A program made the position numbers and the translations under genes. 24,034 bases of DNA, from positions 1 through 24,034 of IMG/VR virus record IMGVR_UViG_3300041403_000969; one strand, given 5' to 3'. The DNA comes from a virus. Below the pieces are notes generated by a model. That model was given only the letters and a program-made list of their open reading frames with translations. It was not told the DNA's origin and did not search any database. Positions 1-8,352 of this stretch are shown in pieces. Position 1 is the stretch's first letter. Each line of letters begins with the position of its first letter.

Positions 1-98
1 CAGATACCGAGCAGAAAGCAGAGCCTCAAAAGGCAGAACCGAAGCCTGAACAACCGAAGCCTGAGCGCAAGAAGCGCGGGCGCAAACCACGAAAGTAA
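1..98 (+). CDS. C-terminal end of an upstream phage gene (partial)
   Basis: Only the last 31 codons are in the window, read from base 3 and ending with TAA at 96-98. The visible tail is low-complexity and charged: Glu/Lys/Pro-rich repeats (QKAEP, KAEPKPEQPKPE) followed by a basic end, KKRGRKPRK, that looks like an AT-hook or nucleic-acid contact patch. The stop codon directly abuts the ATG of the connector gene at 99, so it belongs to the same operon. From its place just before the connector it could be a capsid or head-associated protein, but nothing in the visible part proves this. Confidence 0.6.
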   Translation, partial: DTEQKAEPQKAEPKPEQPKPERKKRGRKPRK

Positions 99-674
99 AT
101 GCTCAAAGTTACGTCAGCACCTGCTGAAGAGCCTGTAAGCCTAGCGGAAGCAAAGGCGCACCTCAAAGTAGACTACAGCGCTGATGACGATTATATCACA
201 GCGCTGATTACCGCTGCCCGGCAACAGGCAGAGGAATACACGAATTCGGCGCTGATTGATACAACTTATGAGCAGGCTTTTGATGGTTTTCCGGCAACAA
301 CGCGCCTTAACCCTTATCAGTCGTTAGTGCTTTGGCGCTCGCCGCTTATCAGTGTTACGAGCGTTGTGTACACAGCCGAGGATGGCACGAGCATAACTGA
401 GGACGCTGCTAATTACAAGGTTGATACCTATCGTAGGCCACCGAGCGTAAGCCCTGTGTATGGCTATTCCTGGCAGTCAGCACAAGATATACCTGCAAGC
501 GTTGTGGTGACATTCCGGGCAGGCTACGCTGATGCAGATAGTGTGCCTGTAGCCATCAAGCAGGCGTTATTGCTGATGATTGGCGCATGGTATGACAACC
601 GGGAGGACAGCGTGTACAATCTTCCGACACAGAGCAGGGTAATGCTCGATCACTACAGAGTAAGCCGTTTCTGA
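99..674 (+). CDS. Phage head-tail connector protein (gp6-like / phiE125 gp8 type)
   Basis: This 191-residue protein has the signature of the gp6-like head-tail connector family, which forms a ring below the portal and joins capsid to tail. Visible support: the N-terminal pattern in which PVSLAEAKAHLKVD is followed by acidic residues and a helix DDYITALITAARQQAEEYT, then beta-rich central strands, and a C-terminal helix AIKQALLLMIGAWYDNRED typical of the family. Length fits the family. It starts immediately after the preceding stop, and its own TGA overlaps the ATG of the next gene (TGATG at 672-676), suggesting translational coupling. Family assignment is from recognised sequence pattern, not a search. 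Confidence 0.87.
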   Translation: MLKVTSAPAEEPVSLAEAKAHLKVDYSADDDYITALITAARQQAEEYTNSALIDTTYEQAFDGFPATTRLNPYQSLVLWRSPLISVTSVVYTAEDGTSITEDAANYKVDTYRRPPSVSPVYGYSWQSAQDIPASVVVTFRAGYADADSVPVAIKQALLLMIGAWYDNREDSVYNLPTQSRVMLDHYRVSRF

Positions 675-1024
675 TGTACAACAAAAAGGAGAACATAGGG
701 CGTATGCGGCACCGGGTGCAATTCCTGAAGCCTACCTATACGCCTAATGACTACGGCGAAAAGGAGAAGACGTACACACCGCAGGCTGAAACGTGGGCGC
801 ACATTGAGTACAAAGAATCAGGCTCAGACGAGAGCGGAGAGGCAAGCCGGATAACATCGCGCATTAACTGCTTAGTGACAATACGGTTCAACAGCGAGAT
901 TAACGCTGAATGGCGAATGATTCACAATAATGAGAAATTCAACATCCGAACTGTGCTGCCTGATGCAAAGCAGATGTACATGCGCTTAGAGTGCGAGATT
1001 GACGAACCGATAACGAGCTATTGA
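674..1024 (+). CDS. Phage head closure / head-tail adaptor protein (SPP1 gp16-like)
   Basis: A 116-residue beta-rich protein matching the Phage_H_T_join family, which closes the connector channel after packaging. The N-terminal pattern GRMRHRVQFLKPTYTPNDYGEKEKTYT, then a conserved WAHIEY, a middle region with a basic RITSRINCLVTIRF strand, and a late strand around NIRTVLPDAKQMYMRLECE are characteristic. It sits exactly where this protein is expected, between the gp6-like connector and the HK97-gp10-like protein. Its start overlaps the previous stop by one base. The call is secure as to family; the precise step in assembly is family knowledge. Confidence 0.83.
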   Translation: MYNKKENIGRMRHRVQFLKPTYTPNDYGEKEKTYTPQAETWAHIEYKESGSDESGEASRITSRINCLVTIRFNSEINAEWRMIHNNEKFNIRTVLPDAKQMYMRLECEIDEPITSY

Positions 1025-1025
1025 G

Positions 1026-1691
1026 ATGGCGCAAAGAAGAGTAGGATTAACATCGAGAGGCAGAGAGTATTTTGCATCGAGAGCAGCGCAATACAGGGCA
1101 TACAGAAAAGCACTTGCAAGCGGGCAACAACTAAGAAGAACAAGGACTAGAAACATCGGATTAGAAAGTTCTCAGGTAGAGGTGGAGGACTTGATACTAA
1201 GAATGTCAAATGCTCTGTCAGAAATCTCTGACACTGAAGAAAGAAGAAGAATTAACCTGAAAGCAGGTGAATTTGTCAAGTATGCTGCAAGAGCTAGAGC
1301 GCCACGATCGAACAAAGTGCATTATCACTATCGTAGCACAAGTAAACTTGTTAGCAGTCTTAGAGCGAAGCGGGGCAGCAGGACGGAGGACAGGGTGGCT
1401 TATTACCCCGGCAACTTGCAGTTATCCATCAGGGTGTTTAAGCTGAAAAGGGCAATCAGCGCTATTATAGGCCCGCGAATACAACGCAACGCACGGGCAA
1501 AAAGCTATGGCAAGAATGACCGAAACGTTAACGCTTTTTATGCTCAGATGATATACGGCAGTGCAATTGCTTTTCGAGACCGCGTTATGACACCTGCTTT
1601 GAAAAGCCAAGAGGCTAGAGTGAAAGCTTTTATCAAGCGCGAAATTGATGCTTTGAAGCGCAAGGCAGCGCGAAAAAATAACTTGGATTGA
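1026..1691 (+). CDS. HK97 gp10-like tail completion / head-tail joining protein
   Basis: A strongly basic 221-residue protein in the position of HK97 gp10-type tail completion proteins. The central segment carries a long helix (EDLILRMSNALSEISDT) followed by basic residues and an RAPRSNKVHYHYRSTSKLVSSLRAKRG region, comparable to the '...APVDTGRLRRSI' core of the family but divergent. The first half is dominated by AGA/AGG arginine codons and is AT-richer, while the second half uses mainly CGC/CGA. This suggests mosaic origin or different selection on the two halves. It starts one base after the previous stop. A less specific 'phage morphogenesis protein' call remains possible. Confidence 0.65.
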   Translation: MAQRRVGLTSRGREYFASRAAQYRAYRKALASGQQLRRTRTRNIGLESSQVEVEDLILRMSNALSEISDTEERRRINLKAGEFVKYAARARAPRSNKVHYHYRSTSKLVSSLRAKRGSRTEDRVAYYPGNLQLSIRVFKLKRAISAIIGPRIQRNARAKSYGKNDRNVNAFYAQMIYGSAIAFRDRVMTPALKSQEARVKAFIKREIDALKRKAARKNNLD

Positions 1692-2080
1692 ACTTAGGCA
1701 AGCTGACATATAACCTCCTGAGCAACGATGCAACGATAACCGGGCTTGTCGGCAGCAGGATATTCCCTGTTCAGATACCGCAAGATACCGGCTATCCGGC
1801 TATTGTCTATCAGCACACGAGTCAACTGCCTACGAATATTAAAGACGGGCCTTCGCCGCTTGATGTGATTGATATGTCGCTTGTCATCTATTCAACAAGC
1901 TACAGCGATGCGCAGGATATTGCGGCAAGGTGCAGGACTATTTTCGATCACTACCAAGGCACTGTACAGGGTGTTTCGGTAGACAAAATAAGCTTTGCGA
2001 ACCAGTCGGATAATGACTTCATTGATGACTTTGGTTTTTTCGCTATCGAGCAAAGCTATCAAGTAAGAATGAAGCGATGA
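1688..2080 (+). CDS. DUF3168-like tail completion protein (gp17 type)
   Basis: This 130-residue protein resembles DUF3168/tail terminator proteins that cap the tail tube at the head side. Typical features are an N-terminal helix LTYNLLSNDATITGLVGSRIFPVQIPQ, the strand YPAIVYQHTSQLPTN, a strand DVIDMSLVIYSTSYSDAQDIAARC, and a final strand matching 'QSYQVRMKR'. The only sensible start is TTG at 1688, overlapping the previous TGA (TTGA); there is no ATG near the N-terminus. Its stop overlaps the next ATG (ATGA at 2077-2080). Order in the operon (connector, closure, gp10-like, DUF3168) supports the call. Confidence 0.8.
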   Translation: MNLGKLTYNLLSNDATITGLVGSRIFPVQIPQDTGYPAIVYQHTSQLPTNIKDGPSPLDVIDMSLVIYSTSYSDAQDIAARCRTIFDHYQGTVQGVSVDKISFANQSDNDFIDDFGFFAIEQSYQVRMKR

Positions 2081-2364
2081 GAGTGAAGCTAATTAAAGAC
2101 TGGACAGACGAAAAAGGACGGACTGACAAAGCAGGCACTCACATTGATATTGCATACAGGTACGCGAAAGCGCTAATCAAACAGGGCATTGCAATACCTG
2201 ATACTGAGCAGTTGGAGAACATCACCTCCTACTCGAAAGACAACCCGCCTCCTGAAGTGCAGGAAGTGGAACTTGAACAAGAATTTTTTGAACCTGCCCC
2301 TGTGAAGCCAAAGAAGGTGACATGGTGGGATAAAATTAAATCGCTATGGCATCGACTGGCGTAA
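2077..2364 (+). CDS. Small phage protein of unknown function
   Basis: A 95-residue protein. The N-terminal half (VKLIKDWTDEKGRTDKAGTH, then a helix RYAKALIKQGIAI) resembles small phage proteins whose beta-hairpin plus helix carries a 'gets into... LIxxGxA' ending; these occur in head-tail modules but have no settled role. The C-terminal part is Pro/Glu-rich and ends in an amphipathic Trp-rich helix WWDKIKSLWHRLA, which could touch a membrane or a partner protein. It overlaps the preceding gene by 4 bases and the tail tube gene by 19 bases, so it is embedded in the operon and probably translated. Confidence 0.6.
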   Translation: MRVKLIKDWTDEKGRTDKAGTHIDIAYRYAKALIKQGIAIPDTEQLENITSYSKDNPPPEVQEVELEQEFFEPAPVKPKKVTWWDKIKSLWHRLA

Positions 2365-2771
2365 TAAACGGAACTAACCTTCGCCTGTATATTGGCAGTA
2401 CGCCAATTGCATACGCGACGAGCTGTACCCTGTCATTCAGCAGGGAGCTGCGGGAGACTATCCACAAAGACAACCCCGGATCTGGCTGGGCAGAAAGTGA
2501 ACCGGGGCAGAAGTCCGGCACGCTGACTGTTGAGGCGCTGTACAATGAGGATGGCACTTCAAACAACTACGAAACCCCTCGAACGCTGTTTGATGCGCTT
2601 GATGACGGCACAGAACTAAGCTGTACTGTTGAGACAGGCGTATCAGGTGACAACATCTACACGTTCTCGGCATTTTGCACAGAATACGAAGTGACAGCAG
2701 CGGTGGAAGAGAATGCAACCTACTCAGCAAGCTTCACCATCACAGGTGCGGTTGTAATGAGCACAACCTAA
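2346..2771 (+). CDS. Phage major tail tube protein
   Basis: A 141-residue, acidic, beta-rich protein matching TP901-1-type tail tube subunits, which stack as hexameric rings to form the siphovirus tail. Visible hallmarks are the N-terminal loop and strand NGTNLRLYIGSTPIAYATSC, a segment LSFSRELRETIHKDNPGSGWAE with the conserved Trp, the following PGQKSGTLTVEALY strand, a central TLFDALDDGTELSCTV, and a final EENATYSASFTITGAV. Its place just before the chaperone pair and tape measure is canonical. The start overlaps the end of the previous gene. Confidence 0.87.
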   Translation: MASTGVINGTNLRLYIGSTPIAYATSCTLSFSRELRETIHKDNPGSGWAESEPGQKSGTLTVEALYNEDGTSNNYETPRTLFDALDDGTELSCTVETGVSGDNIYTFSAFCTEYEVTAAVEENATYSASFTITGAVVMSTT

Positions 2772-2780
2772 AACATCTGC

Positions 2781-3167
2781 ATGGTACACGAAATCCAAGT
2801 TGATGGTAAGAGCCTGCCCGTATCTTTCACGATGCGGGCGCTCAATCATTTTTGCATCAAACATAAGCTCACTATCGGGCAGTCTTTCGAGATGCTCGGC
2901 GCTACAGGCGGCGAAGGCAATCCTATACAACTGACTTACGAGCAGATCGCAGATTTGTTCTATTTTGGGCTAAAGGAGGGCCACCGCAAAGAATCTAAGA
3001 AATTCAATCTTAGCGCTGATGATGTCATGGACTTGTTCGACGAAAAGCCGGGCCTTCTCACAGAGGTACTGGAAATATATGGTGAGTCGCTGGCTAAAAA
3101 ATGGGCAGCGGATGAGGAAAAAAACTCGAAAGCGCTCAAAGCGGAGAAAGCCAAGAGCGCGAAGTAG
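2781..3167 (+). CDS. Tail assembly chaperone, short form (lambda gpG-like)
   Basis: A 128-residue, mostly helical protein between tail tube and tape measure, the position of tail assembly chaperones that coat the tape measure protein during tail assembly. It has a short N-terminal beta region (HEIQVDGKSLPVSFTMRALN), a helical core (IADLFYFGLKEGHRKE, SADDVMDLFDEKPGLLTEVLEIYG) and a Lys/Ala-rich tail. Codons 114-115 are AAA AAC preceded by A, forming the -1 slippery heptamer A AAA AAC. Shifting there would replace the last 13 residues by a 127-residue extension, giving a 242-residue gpGT-like product. No sequence similarity to lambda gpG is claimed; the call rests on position, fold pattern and frameshift. 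Confidence 0.82.
   Translation: MVHEIQVDGKSLPVSFTMRALNHFCIKHKLTIGQSFEMLGATGGEGNPIQLTYEQIADLFYFGLKEGHRKESKKFNLSADDVMDLFDEKPGLLTEVLEIYGESLAKKWAADEEKNSKALKAEKAKSAK
3119..3125 (+). other. Programmed -1 ribosomal frameshift site (A AAA AAC)
   Basis: A run of seven A's followed by C gives the canonical X XXY YYZ heptamer A AAA AAC. The zero-frame codons of the chaperone gene are AAA (3120-3122) and AAC (3123-3125), which is exactly the phase needed for tandem -1 slippage. After the shift, reading continues at CTC (3125-3127) and stays open for 127 codons to TAG at 3506-3508. Frameshifting between the two chaperone genes is widely conserved in tailed phages (lambda G/T uses G GGA AAG). No stimulatory structure was verified. 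Confidence 0.85.
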
Positions 3168-3199
3168 ATGTTAGCCAGCTTCATTATTACGCCTGCGGG

Positions 3200-3508
3200 A
3201 TGGCAGGCATGTCAGAAACTGACTTTTGGGATAATGAAGTCTGGGCGGTCCTCAACCGTATTGATGCATGGGGCAAAAAGTACGAGCAGCAAGAAAAGGG
3301 CGAGCTACAGCGCATTAGCCTGTTAGGCTCATGGATGCTTAACCCTTACAGCAAGAAAGGCAAGCCTGTTAAGCCCCAAGACCTGCTGCCTGCTGTCTGG
3401 GAAGGCATCAATACAAGCGGTAGCAAAGGGCCTTTGTCGGCAGAAGAAAGAGCAAAGATTTTCGCTAAGCACGATGCGATAGCACGCAAAAAATTCAGCA
3501 ATGGCTAG
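3200..3508 (+). CDS. Tail assembly chaperone frameshift domain (gpT-like)
   Basis: As an independent gene this reads 102 residues from ATG 3200, but the same frame is open upstream to the slippery site, so the natural product is probably the C-terminal 127 residues of a G-T type fusion (2781 to 3125, then 3125 to 3508). The upstream extension includes EREVDVSQLHYYACGM, which joins smoothly to MSETDFWDNEVWAVLNRIDAW, a helix pattern typical of T-like domains that recruit tail tube protein. The end overlaps the start of the tape measure gene by 8 bases. Separate initiation at 3200 cannot be excluded. Confidence 0.78.
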   Translation: MAGMSETDFWDNEVWAVLNRIDAWGKKYEQQEKGELQRISLLGSWMLNPYSKKGKPVKPQDLLPAVWEGINTSGSKGPLSAEERAKIFAKHDAIARKKFSNG

Positions 3509-5837
3509 AGCAGACTTAAATGTAAGGTTAGGTGTCATAACTCGGAATTTCGAGAAGAGCCTAAAGCGTGCAGAGCGTTCTTTGCGCCGTTCAGCGCAGC
3601 AGATGAGCGATATAGGTTCTAGCTTGACTGCTGCGGTGTCCCTGCCTGTTGCAGGGGTTGGCGTTGCATCTTTGAGGGCGGCGGGAGATATTGAGGCGTT
3701 GGAAAAGGGCTTAAAAGCTATTTTGCCACCCTCAGCTAGTGTTTCTGATGAGCTTGAAAGATTAAGGAGAATATCAGAGTTGCCAGGGCTTGGTTTTGAG
3801 CAAGCAGTACAGGGTTCAGTTAGGCTGCAATCTATCGGCTTAAACGCTGACCAATCTGCTGCATCACTTGAGGCATTTGGTCGGATTGTTGCGCTAACAG
3901 GTGGAGGCGCGGAGAAGCTAGATAGTGTTGTCAATCAGTTCACACAGATAAACTCGAAAGGCAAGTTATTAGCTGAAGACCTTAATGTTATCAGAGAAAA
4001 CGCCTCAGGTTTCAATATCGCCTTGCAGGATGCTTTTGGCACTACCAATATTGAGGCTATCCGGGAAACAGGCATAAGCACCGGAGAATTTACAAAGCGG
4101 ATAGTCGAAGCAGTACAACAAAGCAAGGTATTTCAGGAGGTTCAGGGCGGCTTATCAAATAGCTTTGAAAACGCGCGAGTATCTGTTCGGTTGTTCTTGT
4201 CTGAATTAGGCAAAGAAATAAACAGGCTTTTTGATGTTCAGGGAGCAACAGAGCAATTCAGCCTAGCCTTAGGCAGGCTCAGTGCTGCCTTCAAGTCGCT
4301 CGATGACGAACAAAAGAAGAACATTATAAGGTTTGCAGCGCTTGCTGCTGCTGTTGGCCCGGCACTAATCATATTTGGTAAGCTGCTTACTATCCTCAGG
4401 TTTGTGCCAATTGCACTGACTGCGATATTAGGGCCGTTGAAATTGCTTACATCTGGGTTCTTGGTTGCATCGCGGGTGTTTACGATTGTAGCAATCAGGG
4501 GCAAAACTCTTGCTGTTGCGCTTCGCACGGTTGGCGCTTCGTGGCTTACTGCTGCCGCTCCTGTAGTCGGTGTTATCGCTGGTATTGCTGCTGTTGCAGG
4601 CGTCTTTTTGTTTGTCACTAAGAACGCAGAGGCTTTTGAGGCACGGTTCACTAATATCTTCATCAAAATCAAAACAAGGGTATTAGAGCAAATCAACAGG
4701 CTTATCGACGGCTTAAACCCGTTGCTCGGCGCTGTAGGGCTTGAGATTGAACGGGCAAAAATTGAGCCTCAGGACCTTGTTGATGAGCCTAAATTTCAAT
4801 CCTTCTCTGAGTTCATCGGCAGCGTTAAGGATGACTTGGTTGACCTTGTACCTGGGCTAGGCAGTGCAGCAGAAGGGTTTGGCAAGCTCAAAGAAGCAGT
4901 GTTTGGAGGCGGTGACAGCGCTGGCAGTGCAGACTTAGGCATCAAAGGGGCTTTCGATAATTTTACCGGGCTGCCGGGGCAGGAAACGGGGGGCAGCGGT
5001 GGTGGTTCTTCGATTACTGATAGAGCTAAAGAAATAAATAAGTCGATTGCCGATATAAATGATGAAATAGACAAAGAGCTTAGAAAATCTATATTTCTAA
5101 GCAGGGAGTTTGGTGTGTCATTACAAGGTATAGCGTCAGGCACTTCTTTGCTAGGTTTAAGGGCTGCAAGAGAAAATATAGACGAAGTAAATAATGCATT
5201 AGAGCAAACAAAAGTAAAAACAGAAGGCCCTGACCCGTTAGGTCTTGTAAACACATTCGGGTTACCACAACAAATTGTCGAAAATGTCGTCGCTGGCTTT
5301 GATAACGTCAGAAAAGGCGTTGATACAGTAGTTGCGCAATCAGAACAGGTTCTTGCTGCTGTAGCGCTTGTTAGGGAGACAATCACAGCACCCTTTGAGG
5401 ACTTCTTTACTACCCTTGTTGAGGGCGGCAAAAATGCGTTTGGCCAATTCGCTAAGACATTAGGGCAGACGGTGAAAAAGATTATTGCAGACCTGCTCAG
5501 CGCTATTGCTGTCGCTGCTGTCTTAGCGCTTATATTAGGGCCGATTCTCGGCGGTGGCACCTTCGCCTCACAGTTCGGCACGCTACTAAAGGGCGGCGGC
5601 GGCATTGGCTCTATTTTTGCAGGGATTGTGGGCCTTGCACAGGGCGGCATTGTCCCATCCGGCTACCCGAACGACACCTACCTTGCACGCCTTAGCTCAG
5701 GGGAGGCTGTTATCCCGCTGAACCGGCTTAACAGTATGCTCGATATGGGCGGTGGGCAGATGGTAGCAGATACGGTAATCAGGGGCGAGGATATTGTTCT
5801 TTCGTACAACCGCGCAAGCAAAACACTAGGACGGTAA
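3501..5837 (+). CDS. Phage tail tape measure protein
   Basis: A 778-residue protein that sets tail length and is ejected with the DNA. The N-terminal 240 residues contain the tape-measure domain (EALEKGLKAILP, AAGDIE, then NQFTQINSKGKLLAEDLNVIRE and FENARVSVRLFLSELGKEI). Three strongly hydrophobic stretches lie at about residues 276-332, 346-373 and 662-687, as expected for membrane-inserting segments. The C-terminus has the typical motif GLAQGGIVPSGYPNDTYLAR followed by LSSGEAVIPLNRL. A stretch at about 5010-5260 is AT-richer than its surroundings, suggesting local exchange. It starts inside the end of the chaperone gene and ends in TAATG with the next gene. Confidence 0.92.
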   Translation: MARADLNVRLGVITRNFEKSLKRAERSLRRSAQQMSDIGSSLTAAVSLPVAGVGVASLRAAGDIEALEKGLKAILPPSASVSDELERLRRISELPGLGFEQAVQGSVRLQSIGLNADQSAASLEAFGRIVALTGGGAEKLDSVVNQFTQINSKGKLLAEDLNVIRENASGFNIALQDAFGTTNIEAIRETGISTGEFTKRIVEAVQQSKVFQEVQGGLSNSFENARVSVRLFLSELGKEINRLFDVQGATEQFSLALGRLSAAFKSLDDEQKKNIIRFAALAAAVGPALIIFGKLLTILRFVPIALTAILGPLKLLTSGFLVASRVFTIVAIRGKTLAVALRTVGASWLTAAAPVVGVIAGIAAVAGVFLFVTKNAEAFEARFTNIFIKIKTRVLEQINRLIDGLNPLLGAVGLEIERAKIEPQDLVDEPKFQSFSEFIGSVKDDLVDLVPGLGSAAEGFGKLKEAVFGGGDSAGSADLGIKGAFDNFTGLPGQETGGSGGGSSITDRAKEINKSIADINDEIDKELRKSIFLSREFGVSLQGIASGTSLLGLRAARENIDEVNNALEQTKVKTEGPDPLGLVNTFGLPQQIVENVVAGFDNVRKGVDTVVAQSEQVLAAVALVRETITAPFEDFFTTLVEGGKNAFGQFAKTLGQTVKKIIADLLSAIAVAAVLALILGPILGGGTFASQFGTLLKGGGGIGSIFAGIVGLAQGGIVPSGYPNDTYLARLSSGEAVIPLNRLNSMLDMGGGQMVADTVIRGEDIVLSYNRASKTLGR

Positions 5838-8326
5838 TGGCAGTAAGGTTTGAAGGCACGAGCGCAGGAGTGAAGGGTACAACGTACACTGTGCAGGTGC
5901 ATGATTCAGACTTTGCAGGGACTAAGGTTGATGTGAGCCTAGGGGGCGATGGGTTCAGGCTGTCATACGAACCTGAAGAAGATAACCCTGATGTAGCGAT
6001 TATACCCTCTACATTAAGCTTTTCGATAATCAGAACAAGCGCAAACGCTGCTGCCTTCAATAGCTTTCTTTCTGATTTCGCAACTGCCGATGAGGGGCGC
6101 TTTACGGTTAAGGTACTGTCAGGCAGCAACCTGTATTGGTGTGGCTACCTGCTTGCAGATCAGGTTAGATATCTTGACACGCGATGGGCAGACACTAATG
6201 CTGAATTTGCGATGAAAGCAAAGGACGGCATTAATCGCCTTAAGGGCATCAACTACAACGATGACGGCACGGCCTATGAAGGCAGGGTTACGTTCAAGGA
6301 GCATCTATTCAATATCCTTGATAAAATTGGATTGCAGGATTTTTGGGGCGCAACAGATGACTATCTGCACAGTGTGGTAAGATGGTACGAGGAAGATGAC
6401 ACTGCTGCTACGCTAAACGACAATAGTATAGATAGGGTGTATGGTGACCACAGGGCGGCTTATGAAGTCGGCGATAATGGCACCTACGTCTATAAGTCCT
6501 CTTTTGAAATCCTTGAAGCTATCTGCACAACTTTCGGCGCAAGGTTTTTTCAGTCTGATGGCAAATGGCATTTCATACAGTTTAATGAGTTCAGGCAGAC
6601 AGGCAGTATCTACTTGCACAGGTATTACAAGGACGGCACAAAGCCGGGCACTTCATCTAGTGTAGACTTTGAGGTGGATGAGACTGGCGGTGACTTTGTT
6701 ACAGCTTCTGAAGGTGTGCAGTTCTTCATCCCTCCTGTCGGCAGGGTTGAGGTAGAATTCAAGCATAAAGATGACAGGAATTACCTGCAAGGGGAAACGA
6801 TAGTCTTTGAAGTAGATTCTACAATACCAGGAGTACCGGGCAACAATTCAAAATACAGAATATCCGGTCTTTTCACATCAGATGTTGAATTCACGAATAA
6901 CCATCTGCCTGTTTTCAATGTTGTTGGGCTGAAAATTGAAATCAGAGATCAAAGCGCTAATGTCTACAGGTTAGAAAGAATTGCAGAGATAACAGGAGGT
7001 ACTAACATCAACTATGGCGATACGCAATGGGTTGAGGACGGGCTAAACGAGTATCAGATAGTAATGCCGATACAGCAAAGCGGGCTGCCTGTTACTCAGT
7101 CTTTTGATTTTGTTACTCCTGATAGCCCGGCAGGAACAGATAGCGCAACGCTGCTCATTACCTACTTTGACAACAGACAGGTAGTAATAGGTAACATTTT
7201 CAATACAGCAGTAGATACTGTTACCATAAGTGCATCAGGGTTGTCATTTCAGGCGATGAATACAGACGGCACTTTCCCTGCTGCCTCTAATTTGTTAACC
7301 CTAACAAACCCCGACACTCCGGGCGCGAGTGCTGTTGTAAGCAAAGAGGTAATATTCTCTGACAGGATAAACTTCACAAGCTCAGGAAGCATAACAAGGT
7401 TGGTTGGCGATGAACACATAAACACTCTTAGCTGGTCTAAAGGGCTTTCAGGGACGAACTACCCTATTAGGAGGCTGTTGGCTATTGAGTTACTGTATCA
7501 ACGCAGAAAAGCCATAAAATCGATTGATGCCACATTCATATCTATCAACGACTTTCATTTCTTCAACCTGTTAAAACTCAATACAGGTGAACAGTATGTA
7601 CCTATCAGGGCTACATATAACAGCAAAAGAGAAGATTGGGCAGGGCGCTATTTTTCTATCGGTTACAGCGACACATTAACAGGGGTTACTGTAATCAATG
7701 ACGTGCCATTAGGGCCTAATGGGCAGCCTGGAGGCGGCGGTACACCACCTGGCGAAGGGCCAATTACAATACCTGGAGTCAGCGCCAACAACCCAATCGG
7801 CAGCTCATTCGATGATGGCGGGCATATCGTCAGCACAACGGGAGATAGCAGCTATAGCGATGGCGATGAGGTGACAACGATAGGCATTGATACAGCAACG
7901 GTGGACGGCTTAGTGCAGGCAGGCGATACTATCGCGATGATTGACAGGACAACCGGAAACACACAGACGTTCACGGTGACTAGCAATCTACAGGCAGGCG
8001 ATACAACGATAGCAGTAAGCTCAGCGACAATATCGGGCAGTTTTGGGACGAATAGCTATATCACGTTAGGCACCGGCGAGTTCGTGACGAACATCAGGCA
8101 GGGCAGTGCTGCACGCTATGTGCAGAAGTTCGACAACCCTGCAAGCGCTACTCTTACGGTGACAGAGAACAGCGGCACACTGCCGAGCGATACGAACCTG
8201 ATAGACGTTTTCTATAATGGCGTACTGTTATCTGAGACGGATGACTACAGCATTTCAGGCAGTGATATTGTGCTGACATTCACACCGAAGCGAAGGGTGA
8301 TTGTTAAATTTTGGATTATAGGTTAA
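5837..8326 (+). CDS. Tail tip / baseplate-like phage tail protein
   Basis: An 829-residue protein immediately after the tape measure, where the distal tail and hub proteins of siphoviruses lie. The N-terminal third is beta-rich and resembles phage tail proteins of Bacteroidota phages (DPDVAIIPSTLSFSII-like strands, then WCGYLLADQVRYLDTRWADT). A Gly/Pro linker at about residues 630-643 separates it from a C-terminal region with VQAGDTIAMIDRTTGNTQTF and a fibre-like end domain containing FYNGVLLSETDDYSISGSD. I infer a hub or adaptor that also carries a surface-exposed domain; an exact Dit or Tal assignment is not possible by eye. Start overlaps the tape measure stop (TAATG). Confidence 0.7.
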   Translation: MAVRFEGTSAGVKGTTYTVQVHDSDFAGTKVDVSLGGDGFRLSYEPEEDNPDVAIIPSTLSFSIIRTSANAAAFNSFLSDFATADEGRFTVKVLSGSNLYWCGYLLADQVRYLDTRWADTNAEFAMKAKDGINRLKGINYNDDGTAYEGRVTFKEHLFNILDKIGLQDFWGATDDYLHSVVRWYEEDDTAATLNDNSIDRVYGDHRAAYEVGDNGTYVYKSSFEILEAICTTFGARFFQSDGKWHFIQFNEFRQTGSIYLHRYYKDGTKPGTSSSVDFEVDETGGDFVTASEGVQFFIPPVGRVEVEFKHKDDRNYLQGETIVFEVDSTIPGVPGNNSKYRISGLFTSDVEFTNNHLPVFNVVGLKIEIRDQSANVYRLERIAEITGGTNINYGDTQWVEDGLNEYQIVMPIQQSGLPVTQSFDFVTPDSPAGTDSATLLITYFDNRQVVIGNIFNTAVDTVTISASGLSFQAMNTDGTFPAASNLLTLTNPDTPGASAVVSKEVIFSDRINFTSSGSITRLVGDEHINTLSWSKGLSGTNYPIRRLLAIELLYQRRKAIKSIDATFISINDFHFFNLLKLNTGEQYVPIRATYNSKREDWAGRYFSIGYSDTLTGVTVINDVPLGPNGQPGGGGTPPGEGPITIPGVSANNPIGSSFDDGGHIVSTTGDSSYSDGDEVTTIGIDTATVDGLVQAGDTIAMIDRTTGNTQTFTVTSNLQAGDTTIAVSSATISGSFGTNSYITLGTGEFVTNIRQGSAARYVQKFDNPASATLTVTENSGTLPSDTNLIDVFYNGVLLSETDDYSISGSDIVLTFTPKRRVIVKFWIIG

Positions 8327-8352
8327 AAACCAGTAATTTGCAACAGAAGCTA

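Noticed and set aside
3329-3934. 201-codon open frame on the minus strand
   Set aside because: Antisense to the chaperone and tape measure genes, with no domain and composition explained by the plus-strand genes.
4796-5650. 284-codon open frame on the minus strand
   Set aside because: It lies wholly inside the tape measure gene in antisense, has a low-complexity Ser/Pro/Ala composition mirroring the plus-strand codons, and contains no recognisable domain.
8311-8352. TTG start at 8311 for the fibre gene
   Set aside because: It adds 14 residues in front of a classic signal peptide and overlaps the previous gene; ATG 8353 gives a far better N-terminus.
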